Assembly (NCBI GenBank): GCA_030693065.1
Contig: JAUYBL010000011.1
Location: 36,949 to 100,948 of the forward strand
From: Methylococcaceae bacterium
GTDB taxonomy: Bacteria; Pseudomonadota; Gammaproteobacteria; Methylococcales; Methylomonadaceae
DNA length: 64,000 nucleotides
Direction of reading: 5' to 3'
Positions 1 to 7,535 of this stretch are shown one piece after another. The notes under the pieces are model-generated. The model ran no database searches, had not been told where the DNA came from, and saw nothing but the letters and a program-made list of their open reading frames with translations. A program made the translations under genes and the position numbers. How positions within the stretch are numbered: the first letter of the stretch is position 1; each line of letters starts with the position of its first letter.

Positions 1-7
1 TTCGATG

Positions 8-622
8 TTAATGCTGTATTTGCAACAAACCAGGATCTTTTTTGGCACTCTGTAGTGACTGCCATTCTTCCGGTGTATAGGCCTTAACACTGACAGCGTG
101 CAGTTTGCCTGAGGCCAGCGGTTCTTTTAATGTTGCCAACACCAGCTGTTGCTTCTTTACGATTGATAAATCACCAAATTGCTCGCTTACCACCGAGATC
201 AACAAATCACAGCCTGCGCCGTCGACAATCACTTGTGCATCAGGTATTCCCTGCTGCACCAGTTGGGCAACTTCCGTTGTGCTCAAGCCTTCGGTGGATT
301 CTGCTTTTTTCGGCATGGCGGCAGTTAATAACGGTAACAAACTGCCGTTGTTAGCCATTTCTTCAACAATGTCGCAACCACCTACTAGCTCGCCATTAAC
401 AAACAATTGGGGGAAAGTTGGCCAATGAGAAATACTCGGCAATTTTTCACGTATAAAAGGCGCTTCCAGCACGTTTACATAGGCATAGGGAACCTTGGTC
501 GCATCAAGTATGCCGACAGTCTTGCCGGAAAAACCGCATTGCGGGTTTGCAGGTATGCCTTTCATGTAAAGGATGATGGGATTTTCTGCCAGTTGCTTGT
601 GGATTTTGTCTTCAGTTTTCAT
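8..622 (-). CDS. Monothiol glutaredoxin (CGFS) fused to BolA domain
   Basis: A 204-residue protein with two domains. The N-terminal part (about 1-105) is a Grx4/Grx5-type monothiol glutaredoxin with the CGFS active site at residues 29-32. After a short linker, residues about 112-190 match the BolA/IbaG fold, with the conserved His at 175 in a K-L-H-A-V-S-V-K context and a T-P-E-E-W end. CGFS glutaredoxins and BolA proteins normally pair through a shared [2Fe-2S] cluster, and here they are one polypeptide. It is the last gene of the nifV-to-clpX run, 92 bp after clpX with a repeat in between. A nif-linked Grx5 sits at the equivalent place in Azotobacter, so a role in Fe-S delivery or storage for nitrogenase is likely but inferred. 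Confidence 0.9.
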   Translation of the reverse strand: MKTEDKIHKQLAENPIILYMKGIPANPQCGFSGKTVGILDATKVPYAYVNVLEAPFIREKLPSISHWPTFPQLFVNGELVGGCDIVEEMANNGSLLPLLTAAMPKKAESTEGLSTTEVAQLVQQGIPDAQVIVDGAGCDLLISVVSEQFGDLSIVKKQQLVLATLKEPLASGKLHAVSVKAYTPEEWQSLQSAKKDPGLLQIQH

Positions 623-671
623 AAGTTTCTCGTTGTTTAATTATTTTCTTCTCGTTCCCATTTGCGCACCA

Positions 672-720
672 GATGGGGTTCGCCATGATGGGTTTCGCTC
701 CCGCTCTACCCATCCTACCC
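672..720. repeat. Palindromic dispersed repeat, GATGGGTAGAGC family
   Basis: The stretch holds the arms GATGGGTTTCGCTCC and GCTCTACCCATC in a form also seen at 11487-11556 and, more diverged, at 8361-8433. It fills the gap between clpX and the glutaredoxin gene and overlaps the last bases of clpX. Confidence 0.7.
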
Positions 721-1989
721 CGCCTGCTGCCTGAGCTTGTCTTCTTCTTTCTTTACCAAGTGAATCTCGCCCTCCCCTTTAACGACATCGGCATCGACAA
801 TACATTGCTCAACATCATCGACAGAGGGAATATCAAACATGGTTTTACGTAAGATTTGCTCCATGATGCTGCGTAAACCGCGGGCACCGGTTTCTCGTTC
901 TATGGCTTTTTTGGCAATTTCAACCAGGGCATCCTGTTCAAACTTCAATTCCACGCCTTCGTAAGCAAATAGTTGTTGATATTGTTTTACCAGCGCATTT
1001 TTGGGTTCGGTTAACACTTGAATCAATGAATCCACATCCAGCGCTTCCAATGGCGCTAATACCGGAAAACGGCCAATAAACTCAGGAATCAAACCAAACT
1101 TACGTAAATCACTGGGTTGTGTGGCATTGAGCATAGCGTCCAATGTTGGTTTTTCAGTCTGCTTATTGACCTCGGCATGAAAGCCAATCGCTGAATTAGT
1201 CGGCACCAAACGTTTTTCGACATACTTTTCCAAACCTGGAAACGACCCGCCAGCAATAAACAGAATATTGCGGGTATCGATAGTGGATTCGCCGTCTTTG
1301 TTGCGCGAGCCTTTGCCGGAGATTTTTACATGCGAGCCTTCGACCAATCTTAGCAATGCCTGCTGCACGCCTTCGCCGGAGACATCGCGAGTGCCGGTTT
1401 GCGATTCCGGGCTACGGGCGATTTTGTCGATTTCATCGATATAAACGATGCCCCATTCGGCATTAGCCATATTACCTTCGGCAACATCGAGCAACCGGAC
1501 CAGGATATTTTCGACATCATCACCAACATAACCGGCTTGCGTTAGCGTGGTGGCATCGGCCACCACAAACGGCACGCCGACAATTTTTGCCAAGGTGCTG
1601 GCCAGCAAAGTTTTGCCTGTGCCCGATGGGCCAATCAATAAAATATTCGACTTGCCGATCTCAACGTCTTTGTCATATTCACCCAAACCGGCATCTCCAC
1701 CTTCATGCTTTAGACGCTTGTAATGGTTATAAACCGCCACCGACAATATTTCTTTAGCCAGATGCTGGCCGATCACGTATTGATCAAGATGCGCTTTAAT
1801 CTTGGCCGGAGTCGGCAATGGCCCCTGCATTTCGGACAGCTCTTTTTTCCGGCTCCAGTTGGTCACTACCTGATTGGCTAATAATACGCACGCCCCGCAG
1901 ATATAGCCTTCCGCACCGGCTATTAAGGGGACTGAGGCAGACTGACCGATGCCGCAAAATGAACAGTGTTTGATTTCTTTATCAGTCAT
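715..1989 (-). CDS. clpX: ClpX, ATP-binding subunit of Clp protease (nif-linked copy)
   Basis: A 424-residue AAA+ unfoldase of normal ClpX length. The N-terminal zinc-binding domain has Cys pairs at 9/12 and 31/34. The Walker A motif G-P-S-G-T-G-K-T lies near residue 120 and the Walker B motif V-Y-I-D-E-I-D-K near 183, followed by the small AAA+ domain. ClpX feeds unfolded substrates to ClpP, but no clpP or lon is adjacent, which would be the usual housekeeping setting. Instead its start overlaps the end of nifM by 8 bp, the same order as nifM-clpX2 in Azotobacter. It is therefore probably a nif-specific second copy acting in turnover of nitrogenase assembly proteins. The role is inferred from position. 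Confidence 0.95.
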   Translation of the reverse strand: MTDKEIKHCSFCGIGQSASVPLIAGAEGYICGACVLLANQVVTNWSRKKELSEMQGPLPTPAKIKAHLDQYVIGQHLAKEILSVAVYNHYKRLKHEGGDAGLGEYDKDVEIGKSNILLIGPSGTGKTLLASTLAKIVGVPFVVADATTLTQAGYVGDDVENILVRLLDVAEGNMANAEWGIVYIDEIDKIARSPESQTGTRDVSGEGVQQALLRLVEGSHVKISGKGSRNKDGESTIDTRNILFIAGGSFPGLEKYVEKRLVPTNSAIGFHAEVNKQTEKPTLDAMLNATQPSDLRKFGLIPEFIGRFPVLAPLEALDVDSLIQVLTEPKNALVKQYQQLFAYEGVELKFEQDALVEIAKKAIERETGARGLRSIMEQILRKTMFDIPSVDDVEQCIVDADVVKGEGEIHLVKKEEDKLRQQAG

Positions 1990-2857
1990 GACTGCTTTCT
2001 CCCGATTCAGGTATTGGTAAACTGGCTATCCAGGCGCGCTGACAAGTACGCCGGGCACGTTCTTTCATTAGCTGGCGAATTTTTGGTGTGGCTTTAGCCA
2101 GGGACAGAGTTTCAGGCTTGTGTATGCTTTTACATAACACCACATGAAAGCCAATTTCTGATTGGACAGCATCACTGACTTGCCCGGCCTTCAAGGTAAA
2201 CAATACTTCATCAAGTTCGGGATACAGCGTGCCGCGTGACACGGTACCCAATACGCCCCCTTGTAATGCGGTTGGACATTCAGAATGCTTTAAGGCCAGA
2301 TCAGCAAATTTGTGCGGCTTTTTTTGCAGCTTTTCGGCAATTTCCTGAGCACGAATTAACGCCATTTCTTCGGTGTTTTCGGGATAATCAGGATTGATGC
2401 TAATAAAGATATGACAAACTTCACGCCGCTCAGGACGATTAAATTGCTCGGCATGCAGATGGTAATAAATGCCGATTTCCACCTCATTAATATCCGGCGC
2501 ATTGCGAGCAACAAACTCCAACACGGTATTAACCTTACACTGACGATGCAAGGCAGCTAGCAAGCTGACGTTATCGAGCTTATTTTTTTCCAGGTCAATT
2601 AAAAAAGAATCTTCATCCTGGTAACGATCTCGAATTTCCTGATAGGCCTGCTGTATTTCCTGATCAGTAATAATGACAGACGCCGCTTCAGGAGTATTCA
2701 GCACCCTACTCTCAATTTTGAACTCGTTTAAGGCTTGGATCTTTGCCTGTGTTAACTCGTCCCCGGCCAATTCAGCAGGTGTCTTTTTGAATAAGCTTAA
2801 CGCTGCTCTTAGCAAGTTATAAGTTTCCAGCTGAATGGGCTTATCAATTTTGGTCAT
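1982..2857 (-). CDS. nifM: NifM, putative parvulin-type peptidyl-prolyl isomerase
   Basis: A 291-residue protein. An N-terminal helical region is followed by a parvulin (rotamase) domain at about residues 155-255, with the typical C-H-I-F-I start and a G-G-x-L-G turn. NifM is needed for maturation of the Fe protein NifH in Azotobacter and Klebsiella. I chose the ATG at 2857, which begins M-T-K-I-D. The frame is open a further 30 codons upstream, but those lie inside nifZ and are not NifM-like. The gene starts 1 bp after the nifZ stop and its end overlaps clpX by 8 bp, so the three are very probably co-translated. Confidence 0.93.
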   Translation of the reverse strand: MTKIDKPIQLETYNLLRAALSLFKKTPAELAGDELTQAKIQALNEFKIESRVLNTPEAASVIITDQEIQQAYQEIRDRYQDEDSFLIDLEKNKLDNVSLLAALHRQCKVNTVLEFVARNAPDINEVEIGIYYHLHAEQFNRPERREVCHIFISINPDYPENTEEMALIRAQEIAEKLQKKPHKFADLALKHSECPTALQGGVLGTVSRGTLYPELDEVLFTLKAGQVSDAVQSEIGFHVVLCKSIHKPETLSLAKATPKIRQLMKERARRTCQRAWIASLPIPESGESSHD

Positions 2858-2858
2858 A

Positions 2859-3338
2859 TCAATTCTCTGGTTCAACAAATGTCTCAGGGTGTGCAGGATC
2901 AAGCGCTGGCTCTGGTACTTGCAAGACTCGACCCTGAAAAGCAACATGGTATTGAATGAGCTGATGGTCTCTGATTACCTTAAAAACCTCGCCATCCGTG
3001 CCTTTGGGGAATAATACATTGCCCTTCAGACCTAAATCGATATTGCAAACCACCTTGTCCCTGAACTCAAAGCGACTGGGATTCCAAGGCTCATCGCCAC
3101 CGATCAGCTCTTCCAGTCGACACCCCACCATTCGGTCAACAGACAGGAAATGCACGGTATAAATCACCTGGTCTTGTAAAAAAGTACCGACATTAAGAAT
3201 ATTGCCGACACTACCCCGACGCACTAACAAAGTACCCACATCCATGCCCGGGTAAGTGCCGTCATTGCGGACGTTTCTGGTGACCCGAACCGATTCACCG
3301 AATTCAAACCGGCCTTCGTCGAATCTATCGGGTTTCAT
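2859..3338 (-). CDS. nifZ: NifZ, P-cluster assembly factor
   Basis: A 159-residue protein with the NifZ family pattern: an N-D-G-T-Y-P-G segment, a V-R-R-G-S-V-G core, an I-Y-x-V-H-F strand and an M-V-G-C-R motif. A weaker second half (about 90-150) looks like a repeat of the same SH3-like unit. NifZ helps form the second P-cluster of the MoFe protein. It overlaps nifW by 4 bp (ATGA) and is followed at once by nifM. A second, shorter NifZ-like protein is encoded at 12129-12392. Confidence 0.93.
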   Translation of the reverse strand: MKPDRFDEGRFEFGESVRVTRNVRNDGTYPGMDVGTLLVRRGSVGNILNVGTFLQDQVIYTVHFLSVDRMVGCRLEELIGGDEPWNPSRFEFRDKVVCNIDLGLKGNVLFPKGTDGEVFKVIRDHQLIQYHVAFQGRVLQVPEPALDPAHPETFVEPEN

Positions 3339-3652
3339 GTCTTTATGTCGCTTAAAGAAACAAATGCGGTTTGTGATGATTCGGCCATTGAAAATACCTT
3401 AAACACCTTTTCAGTTTGAGCGTCGGATTCGACAAAATCCTGATAGGCACGCTGAAGTAGTTTGGTGTACACCGCTCGTTTGGGAACCTCGCTTTCCGGC
3501 ATCTCATCCCCGGCTTTCTGTAAATAATCATGAAAGCGTTGCAGGATATGCAAACGATTAACATGCACCACGCTAGGCACATACTCGAGCTGAAAATACT
3601 GTAAAAAATCTTCAGCGGATTCTAATTCTTCCAAATCTTCTTCAAAACTCAT
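3335..3652 (-). CDS. nifW: NifW, nitrogenase stabilising/protective protein
   Basis: A 105-residue protein matching NifW: an acidic start, an S-A-E-D-F-L-x-Y-F segment, a V-V-H-V-N-R-L-H-I-L-Q-R-F core and a C-terminal helix. NifW associates with the MoFe protein and is linked to oxygen tolerance of nitrogenase. I chose the ATG at 3652 because GGAGA stands just upstream; an in-frame start 10 codons earlier lacks this. The gene overlaps nifZ by 4 bp and follows a tiny membrane-peptide gene. Confidence 0.93.
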   Translation of the reverse strand: MSFEEDLEELESAEDFLQYFQLEYVPSVVHVNRLHILQRFHDYLQKAGDEMPESEVPKRAVYTKLLQRAYQDFVESDAQTEKVFKVFSMAESSQTAFVSLSDIKT

Positions 3653-3668
3653 GGGTTTTCTCCGGTAA

Positions 3669-3779
3669 TTAAATGGGACCAACTAAAGACACATCCTGAC
3701 TTAAAAGATAAATAGCCAGAATAACGAAGGCCGCACAGGCCATGATTAACATTAATGAATCGCCTTTAACTTTCAACAT
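3669..3779 (-). CDS. 36-residue single-span membrane peptide in the nif operon
   Basis: I read an ATG at 3779, 36 codons and a TAA at 3669-3671. A clear GGAG lies 7 nt upstream, inside the 3' end of the TPR gene, and the start overlaps that gene by 14 bp in another frame. The peptide has a charged start (M-L-K-V-K-G-D-S), one hydrophobic helix at about residues 9-26 and a short polar tail. It ends 16 bp before nifW. The overlap and ribosome site argue for real, coupled translation. I do not recognise a family. A role beside NifW, for example a small membrane anchor, would be speculation. Confidence 0.6.
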   Translation of the reverse strand: MLKVKGDSLMLIMACAAFVILAIYLLSQDVSLVGPI

Positions 3780-4293
3780 GCTGCTGCTCCCAATTTATAT
3801 CGACTTTACGCTTAACCACTAATTCCAATAATCCTTGTGCGCCAATCCTGTCCTTACTATCTAAACTCACCAGCTTTTCAAAAATAGCCTGACTCACATC
3901 AAGATTGTCCAAACGCATATTCAGGAAGCCAACTGCTTTTAGGGTGAATAAATACAACCTGACTTGAGTTAATAATTCGGACGGGGCACCGGTAATATGT
4001 GTCAGCTCCAACAGGCGCCAATTTTCCGGAAATGACACCTTTGGTCTAATCACCGCCAATGCTTTTGTGGTGATGGCCAATGCATCATCCAGTCGATGTT
4101 GGTAGTAATAAAACCGGTTTAATGCCACCAGCACATTCAACGATTCTGGTGCCAGCGCATACGCTTTCAATAAGGGTTGCTCGGCATCGCCGTCCGCATA
4201 ATTTTCTGCTGCTGTGGCTATTAATTCTTTAACACCGACAACATCGGGTTCTTCAAAATACAAACCTTGTGCTTCAAAATCTAACAGATCCAT
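3766..4293 (-). CDS. TPR-like protein of the nif operon
   Basis: A 175-residue, probably cytoplasmic, all-helical protein. Residues about 25-150 show tetratricopeptide-like spacing (A-E-N-Y-A-D-G-D, L-x-A-L-N-R-F-Y-Y-Y-Q-H-R-L-D-D-A-L, I-F-E-K-L-V-S-L-D). There is no catalytic motif. It lies directly between cysE (1-bp junction) and the small membrane peptide/nifW. TPR proteins usually act as adaptors, so a scaffold role in nitrogenase assembly is possible. I cannot name a characterised homologue. Confidence 0.8.
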   Translation of the reverse strand: MDLLDFEAQGLYFEEPDVVGVKELIATAAENYADGDAEQPLLKAYALAPESLNVLVALNRFYYYQHRLDDALAITTKALAVIRPKVSFPENWRLLELTHITGAPSELLTQVRLYLFTLKAVGFLNMRLDNLDVSQAIFEKLVSLDSKDRIGAQGLLELVVKRKVDINWEQQHVES

Positions 4294-5088
4294 TTATGCC
4301 GCCCCCACCGCGCGTTTTACCGGCGTCTCTTTTCTGGGAGCACAAATACTTTCCGCATCACACACGTCGCAACTATCTTCCGCCAACACTTTAAGCGCCT
4401 GTTTTTGCCCGGCCTCCAGTTCGTCAATCCGCTCCATCAAACAGGCAATCGCTTTACCCACCGGATCAGGAATCAAGTGATGATCCAAATCAATGCCATG
4501 CATGCTCTGGATTTGCGTACCCTTGCTTTGAATCACCCGTCCTGGAATACCCACTACCGTGCAGCAAGCCGGTACATCTTTAATCACAACGGAGTTAGCG
4601 CCGACGCGGACATTGTTACCCAGTGTAATTGCGCCAAGAATCTTGGCTCCAGAGCCCACCATGACGTTATTGCCCAAGGTTGGATGGCGTTTTTCTTTAT
4701 TCCAAGTGGTGCCGCCCAAAGTGACACCGTGATAAAGCGTGACATCATTGCCAATCACCGCCGTCTCGCCGATTACTACCCCCAGCGCATGATCGATAAA
4801 CAAGCGTCGCCCGATAGTTGCCGCTGGATGAATATCGACACTGGTAATCATTTTGCTGAATGCGGCCAGGATTCTGGCCGACAGATGCCAGTTTGCATGC
4901 CATAAACGATGTGTGACTCGATGCGTCAACACCGCATGCACACCCGCATAAGTCAGTAAAATCTCCCAGACACTGTGCGCAGCAGGGTCACGCCCAAAAA
5001 CACAATAAACGTCTTCGTGCCACTGGGCGAAAAAACTCAACGGTTTTTCAGTGCTGATTGTTGCGTTATTGGACATGACCATAACCAC
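4294..5088 (-). CDS. cysE: CysE, serine O-acetyltransferase (nif-linked copy)
   Basis: The protein has an N-terminal helical domain and then left-handed beta-helix hexapeptide repeats at about residues 100-200 ([22 protein letters not shown]). It makes O-acetylserine, the carbon acceptor for cysteine synthesis, and so supplies the sulfur donor for NifS. nifV-cysE-nifW-nifZ-nifM is the Azotobacter order. I took the GTG at 5088 as start: it has GGAG 9 nt upstream and overlaps the stop of the preceding small gene as TAGTG. ATGs at 5082 and 5076 are alternatives. The C-terminal 60 residues contain a Cys-rich patch ([10 protein letters not shown]), unusual for CysE. Confidence 0.93.
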   Translation of the reverse strand: MVMVMSNNATISTEKPLSFFAQWHEDVYCVFGRDPAAHSVWEILLTYAGVHAVLTHRVTHRLWHANWHLSARILAAFSKMITSVDIHPAATIGRRLFIDHALGVVIGETAVIGNDVTLYHGVTLGGTTWNKEKRHPTLGNNVMVGSGAKILGAITLGNNVRVGANSVVIKDVPACCTVVGIPGRVIQSKGTQIQSMHGIDLDHHLIPDPVGKAIACLMERIDELEAGQKQALKVLAEDSCDVCDAESICAPRKETPVKRAVGAA

Positions 5089-5324
5089 TAGCTGAGGCTC
5101 CAGGTCGTGCTACCCGTGATAGGCGCTCCTGGAATACGGAAAAATGAACCGGGATAACGATCATCCTGATCGGGTATTTCTACCTTTTCTTTAATTTGTC
5201 CTTCGACAGGCTCAGGACGAACGGTGAGCTGTTGATTCCGTTCGTGGTGAGCGTGTCGAACCATGAATGGACTCAACTGATTAATTTCCGGCTCACAAAT
5301 TTGTTTTTCGCTAACTTCGTTCAT
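5088..5324 (-). CDS. Small unknown nif-operon protein interrupted by an in-frame REP-like repeat
   Basis: A 78-codon frame between nifV and cysE. An AGGAGAG ribosome site stands about 7 nt before the ATG at 5324, so translation is likely. Residues about 19-41 are simply the translation of the dispersed repeat at 5201-5270 (peptide R-P-E-P-V-E-G and its neighbours). The flanks, about 18 residues before and 35 after (ending G-S-T-T-W-S-L-S), are not repeat-derived and may be an older small gene into which the repeat jumped without breaking the frame. No family recognised. It may serve mainly to couple translation into cysE. Confidence 0.5.
   Translation of the reverse strand: MNEVSEKQICEPEINQLSPFMVRHAHHERNQQLTVRPEPVEGQIKEKVEIPDQDDRYPGSFFRIPGAPITGSTTWSLS
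5201..5270. repeat. REP-like repeat, TTCGACAGGCTCAGGACGAACGG family
   Basis: Two inverted arms, CTTCGACAGGCTCAGGACGA and a GTTCGTGGTGAGCGTGTCGA copy, are joined by a short loop. Related copies lie at 15786-15878 and 23990-24130. This copy is inside a translated frame within the nifV-cysE operon. Confidence 0.8.
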
Positions 5325-5335
5325 GACTGCCTCTC

Positions 5336-6460
5336 CTAAAGATTTTGATGAAATCGGTTGAGATCCACCGCATTGGGTGGCTGTTTAAACTCACTGACAA
5401 AGCGTCTGACCTGGGTTAATAAGGCTTGCGCCTGGATTCGGGTAACCGGAATACCCATTTGCTGATAAGCATGAATAACCCCCTGTGTTCCGGAATGCTT
5501 GCCTAACACCAGTTGATGACTGCGACCCACAACAGCCGGATCAACCCCTTGATAATTCTTTGGATCTTTTAATAAGCCATCGACATGAATACCCGCTTCA
5601 TGACTAAACACATTCTTGCCGATCAGGCTTTTGCGACTGCCGATAGCATCACCCGAGGCACGAGCAACCTGTTCTGATAAAACGGGGAAATTCTGCAACG
5701 AAATGCCGGTTTCAAATCCATACAACTGCTTTAAGCCCACCACCACTTCTTCCAAGGCCGCGTTACCGGCGCGTTCACCCAATCCATTTACTGTCGTGTT
5801 TAAATGTGTTGCCCCAGCCAACGCCGCCGCCAAGGTATTGGCAGTCGCCAGCCCTAAATCATCGTGGGCGTGCATTTCAATTTCCAGATCCGTTGCGGCT
5901 CTTAACTTTTTGATAGTTTCAAATACCCCAAACGGCTCCATGATGCCGACGGTATCGGCGAACCGAATCCGACTCGCCCCGGCTTGTTCAGCCGCTTCAG
6001 CCATACGGATTAAAAAATCCACATCGGCACGTGAAGCGTCTTCCATGCCGACACACACATCCAAACCAAGATCCTTTGCTCCCTGAACACAACTGCTGAT
6101 CGTGCTTAACACCCACTCGCGGCTTTGCTTAAGTTTGTGCTGAATATGCTGATCGGAAGCCGATATGGATAAGTCCACCTTATCTACGTTTAAGCCTAAA
6201 CAAGCAGGTAAATCGTCACGGCGCATTCTTGACCAGACCAACAGCTTTGCTGGCAGCTTTAATGCCGCAATCGCTTTGATTTCATCTCTTTCCACCGCCC
6301 CCATTGCTGGAATACCAATCTCCAGCTCCGGCACACCTAATCCCGCGAGTTGCGTTGCAATCGCCAGCTTTTCGTCCAGCGAAAACGCCACACCGGCAGA
6401 TTGCTCGCCATCCCTGAGCGTGGTGTCGTCAATGATAATTTGGCGGTTTTGAGTTTTCAT
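5336..6460 (-). CDS. nifV: NifV, homocitrate synthase
   Basis: A 374-residue DRE-TIM metallolyase. The N-terminus has [11 protein letters not shown] with metal and substrate residues, the barrel contains [11 protein letters not shown] (metal His pair), and a G-x-G-E-R-A-G-N-A motif follows. It condenses acetyl-CoA with 2-oxoglutarate to homocitrate, the organic ligand of FeMo-co. It is the first gene of the operon. A -24/-12 element at 6567-6583 and a NifA site at 6667-6682 precede it, with a hairpin-forming repeat in the untranslated leader. Confidence 0.95.
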   Translation of the reverse strand: MKTQNRQIIIDDTTLRDGEQSAGVAFSLDEKLAIATQLAGLGVPELEIGIPAMGAVERDEIKAIAALKLPAKLLVWSRMRRDDLPACLGLNVDKVDLSISASDQHIQHKLKQSREWVLSTISSCVQGAKDLGLDVCVGMEDASRADVDFLIRMAEAAEQAGASRIRFADTVGIMEPFGVFETIKKLRAATDLEIEMHAHDDLGLATANTLAAALAGATHLNTTVNGLGERAGNAALEEVVVGLKQLYGFETGISLQNFPVLSEQVARASGDAIGSRKSLIGKNVFSHEAGIHVDGLLKDPKNYQGVDPAVVGRSHQLVLGKHSGTQGVIHAYQQMGIPVTRIQAQALLTQVRRFVSEFKQPPNAVDLNRFHQNL

Positions 6461-6467
6461 AATTCAC

Positions 6468-6545
6468 CGTAGGGTACGCATCGCGTACCATTGTTTAGCT
6501 TATGAAAAGGTACGCAGTACCCTCTGGGGCATAAATGCGTACCTT
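6468..6545. repeat. Palindromic GGTACGC repeats in the nifV leader
   Basis: GGTACGC and its complement recur four times here, including the palindrome GGTACGCATCGCGTACC. The stretch lies downstream of the predicted nifV transcription start (about 6556), so it would fold in the 5' leader of the message. Confidence 0.65.
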
Positions 6546-6566
6546 ACAAACTTTAATAATGAATAG

Positions 6567-6583
6567 AGCAAATTACTTGCCAA
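6567..6583 (-). promoter_or_regulatory. Sigma-54 (-24/-12) promoter of the nifV operon
   Basis: On the minus strand the sequence reads TTGGCAAGTAATTTGCT: GG and GC are separated by exactly 10 nt and both boxes match TTGGCAC/TTGCW well. Transcription would begin near 6556, about 96 nt before the nifV ATG. A NifA site lies about 85-115 bp upstream. Confidence 0.8.
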
Positions 6584-6666
6584 CTATTTATTCTGCGGTA
6601 ATAGCGGGCTGCAAGCCCTGATTGACGCGATACCGACAAAACAATACGGCGCAAAGACAAAGAGAT

Positions 6667-6682
6667 TGTCGTAAAACCGACA
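6667..6682. promoter_or_regulatory. NifA upstream activator site (TGT-N10-ACA)
   Basis: TGTCGTAAAACCGACA is a perfect TGT-N10-ACA element, at the normal distance upstream of the nifV -24/-12 promoter. Confidence 0.75.
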
Positions 6683-6726
6683 AAAGGGGGAATGGGTAAA
6701 TTTGAATAACTTCAAGGAGACAAGAA

Positions 6727-6927
6727 ATGATTATTAAATCAATCCAGAACGATGAGGAATTAAAATCAGCTTTCCAGCGCCTGGAAACGGTTTTTCAAGC
6801 GGAAGCTGATACGCCCGAGGCAGAAGAAATGGAAATGCTGGTCAACTTAATTGAAGCTTACGAAAACAAACACTATGAGATAATGCCGCCCGCCTCGATT
6901 GAAGCCATCAATTCGGAAGAGAACTAA
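6727..6927 (+). CDS. HigA-type antitoxin N-terminal domain without HTH (truncated)
   Basis: A 66-residue acidic protein with a strong AAGGAGA ribosome site. It follows the N-terminal half of HigA-like antitoxins (E-x-E-M-L-V-N-L-I-E-A-Y-E-N-K-H-Y, then P-P-A-S-I-E-A-I). In the family that I-E-A-I position leads into the helix-turn-helix. Here the frame ends six residues later, so the DNA-binding domain is missing. No RelE/HigB toxin gene is next to it. It is either a remnant or a free-standing short form. It starts 45 bp from the NifA site of nifV, transcribed the other way. Confidence 0.6.
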   Translation: MIIKSIQNDEELKSAFQRLETVFQAEADTPEAEEMEMLVNLIEAYENKHYEIMPPASIEAINSEEN

Positions 6928-6933
6928 ATCACC

Positions 6934-7383
6934 ATGGTTGATCAGCAATATAAAAGTACAAATGCGACATTCAAATGTAGATACCGTCTTGGCTTTTCCT
7001 GCCCACCAGCTTTTATTCAGCGTGGGCACAAAAAGCGTGCCCACCCTACACGGCTAATCGCTACAATGCTGATACCAATCTCAGCTAACGCCGGGTTCAA
7101 TGCTTTTATAGACGGCCATAAACTTCACGACAAGTCCACCGCCTATAGAAGCGGTGATATAGACAATGCGGAGCTCTATGATGCCGGAGCTTATGTTGAT
7201 TATGTAATGGGTGTTGTTGACGCAACTATTAGGTCGGGTTTATTTTGTCCACAAAATATCACGTCAGATCAAGCTGCAAATGTTATATCTAAATACCTAA
7301 ATGAGCATCCAGATTTATGGAGTTCAAGTGCCGAGTCACTTGTTAAAGCTGCACTCATGAAAGAATGGCCTTGCCCGAAGTAG
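6934..7383 (+). CDS. Rap1a/Tai-family protein with a repeat-derived N-terminus (probable 5' damage)
   Basis: Residues about 55-149 fit the Rap1a/Tai immunity domain of secreted or periplasmic proteins (L-Y-D-A-G-A-Y-V-D-Y-V-M-G-V-V-D-A, then a C-P-Q-N-I-T-S-D-Q segment and a final P-C-P-K). Such proteins need a signal peptide. Here only its second half (M-L-I-P-I-S-A-N-A) remains. The first 40 residues are low-hydrophobicity translation of intergenic sequence including the palindrome at 7021-7047. A repeat insertion or recombination probably removed the original start, so secretion is doubtful. Rap1a/Tai proteins protect Serratia against T6SS effectors, but no T6SS gene is near. Confidence 0.55.
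   Translation: MVDQQYKSTNATFKCRYRLGFSCPPAFIQRGHKKRAHPTRLIATMLIPISANAGFNAFIDGHKLHDKSTAYRSGDIDNAELYDAGAYVDYVMGVVDATIRSGLFCPQNITSDQAANVISKYLNEHPDLWSSSAESLVKAALMKEWPCPK
7021..7047. repeat. Palindrome GTGGGCAC-loop-GTGCCCAC
   Basis: An 8-bp perfect stem with a 7-nt loop, located inside the first codons of the Rap1a/Tai frame. A degenerate relative occurs at about 14033-14061. Confidence 0.6.
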
Positions 7384-7535
7384 TCATAGATGAAAAGCGG
7401 ACAAGATTGGTATGAGCTCTTGGATCATCGCTAATCAAAAAAGCATAGAAAGTGTCAGGCCTTGAAATGTTGAAAAACATATCAAATATGCTTAATTGCA
7501 AGACCTGAACCCATATTTTCATTAGAAGCCAAGGT

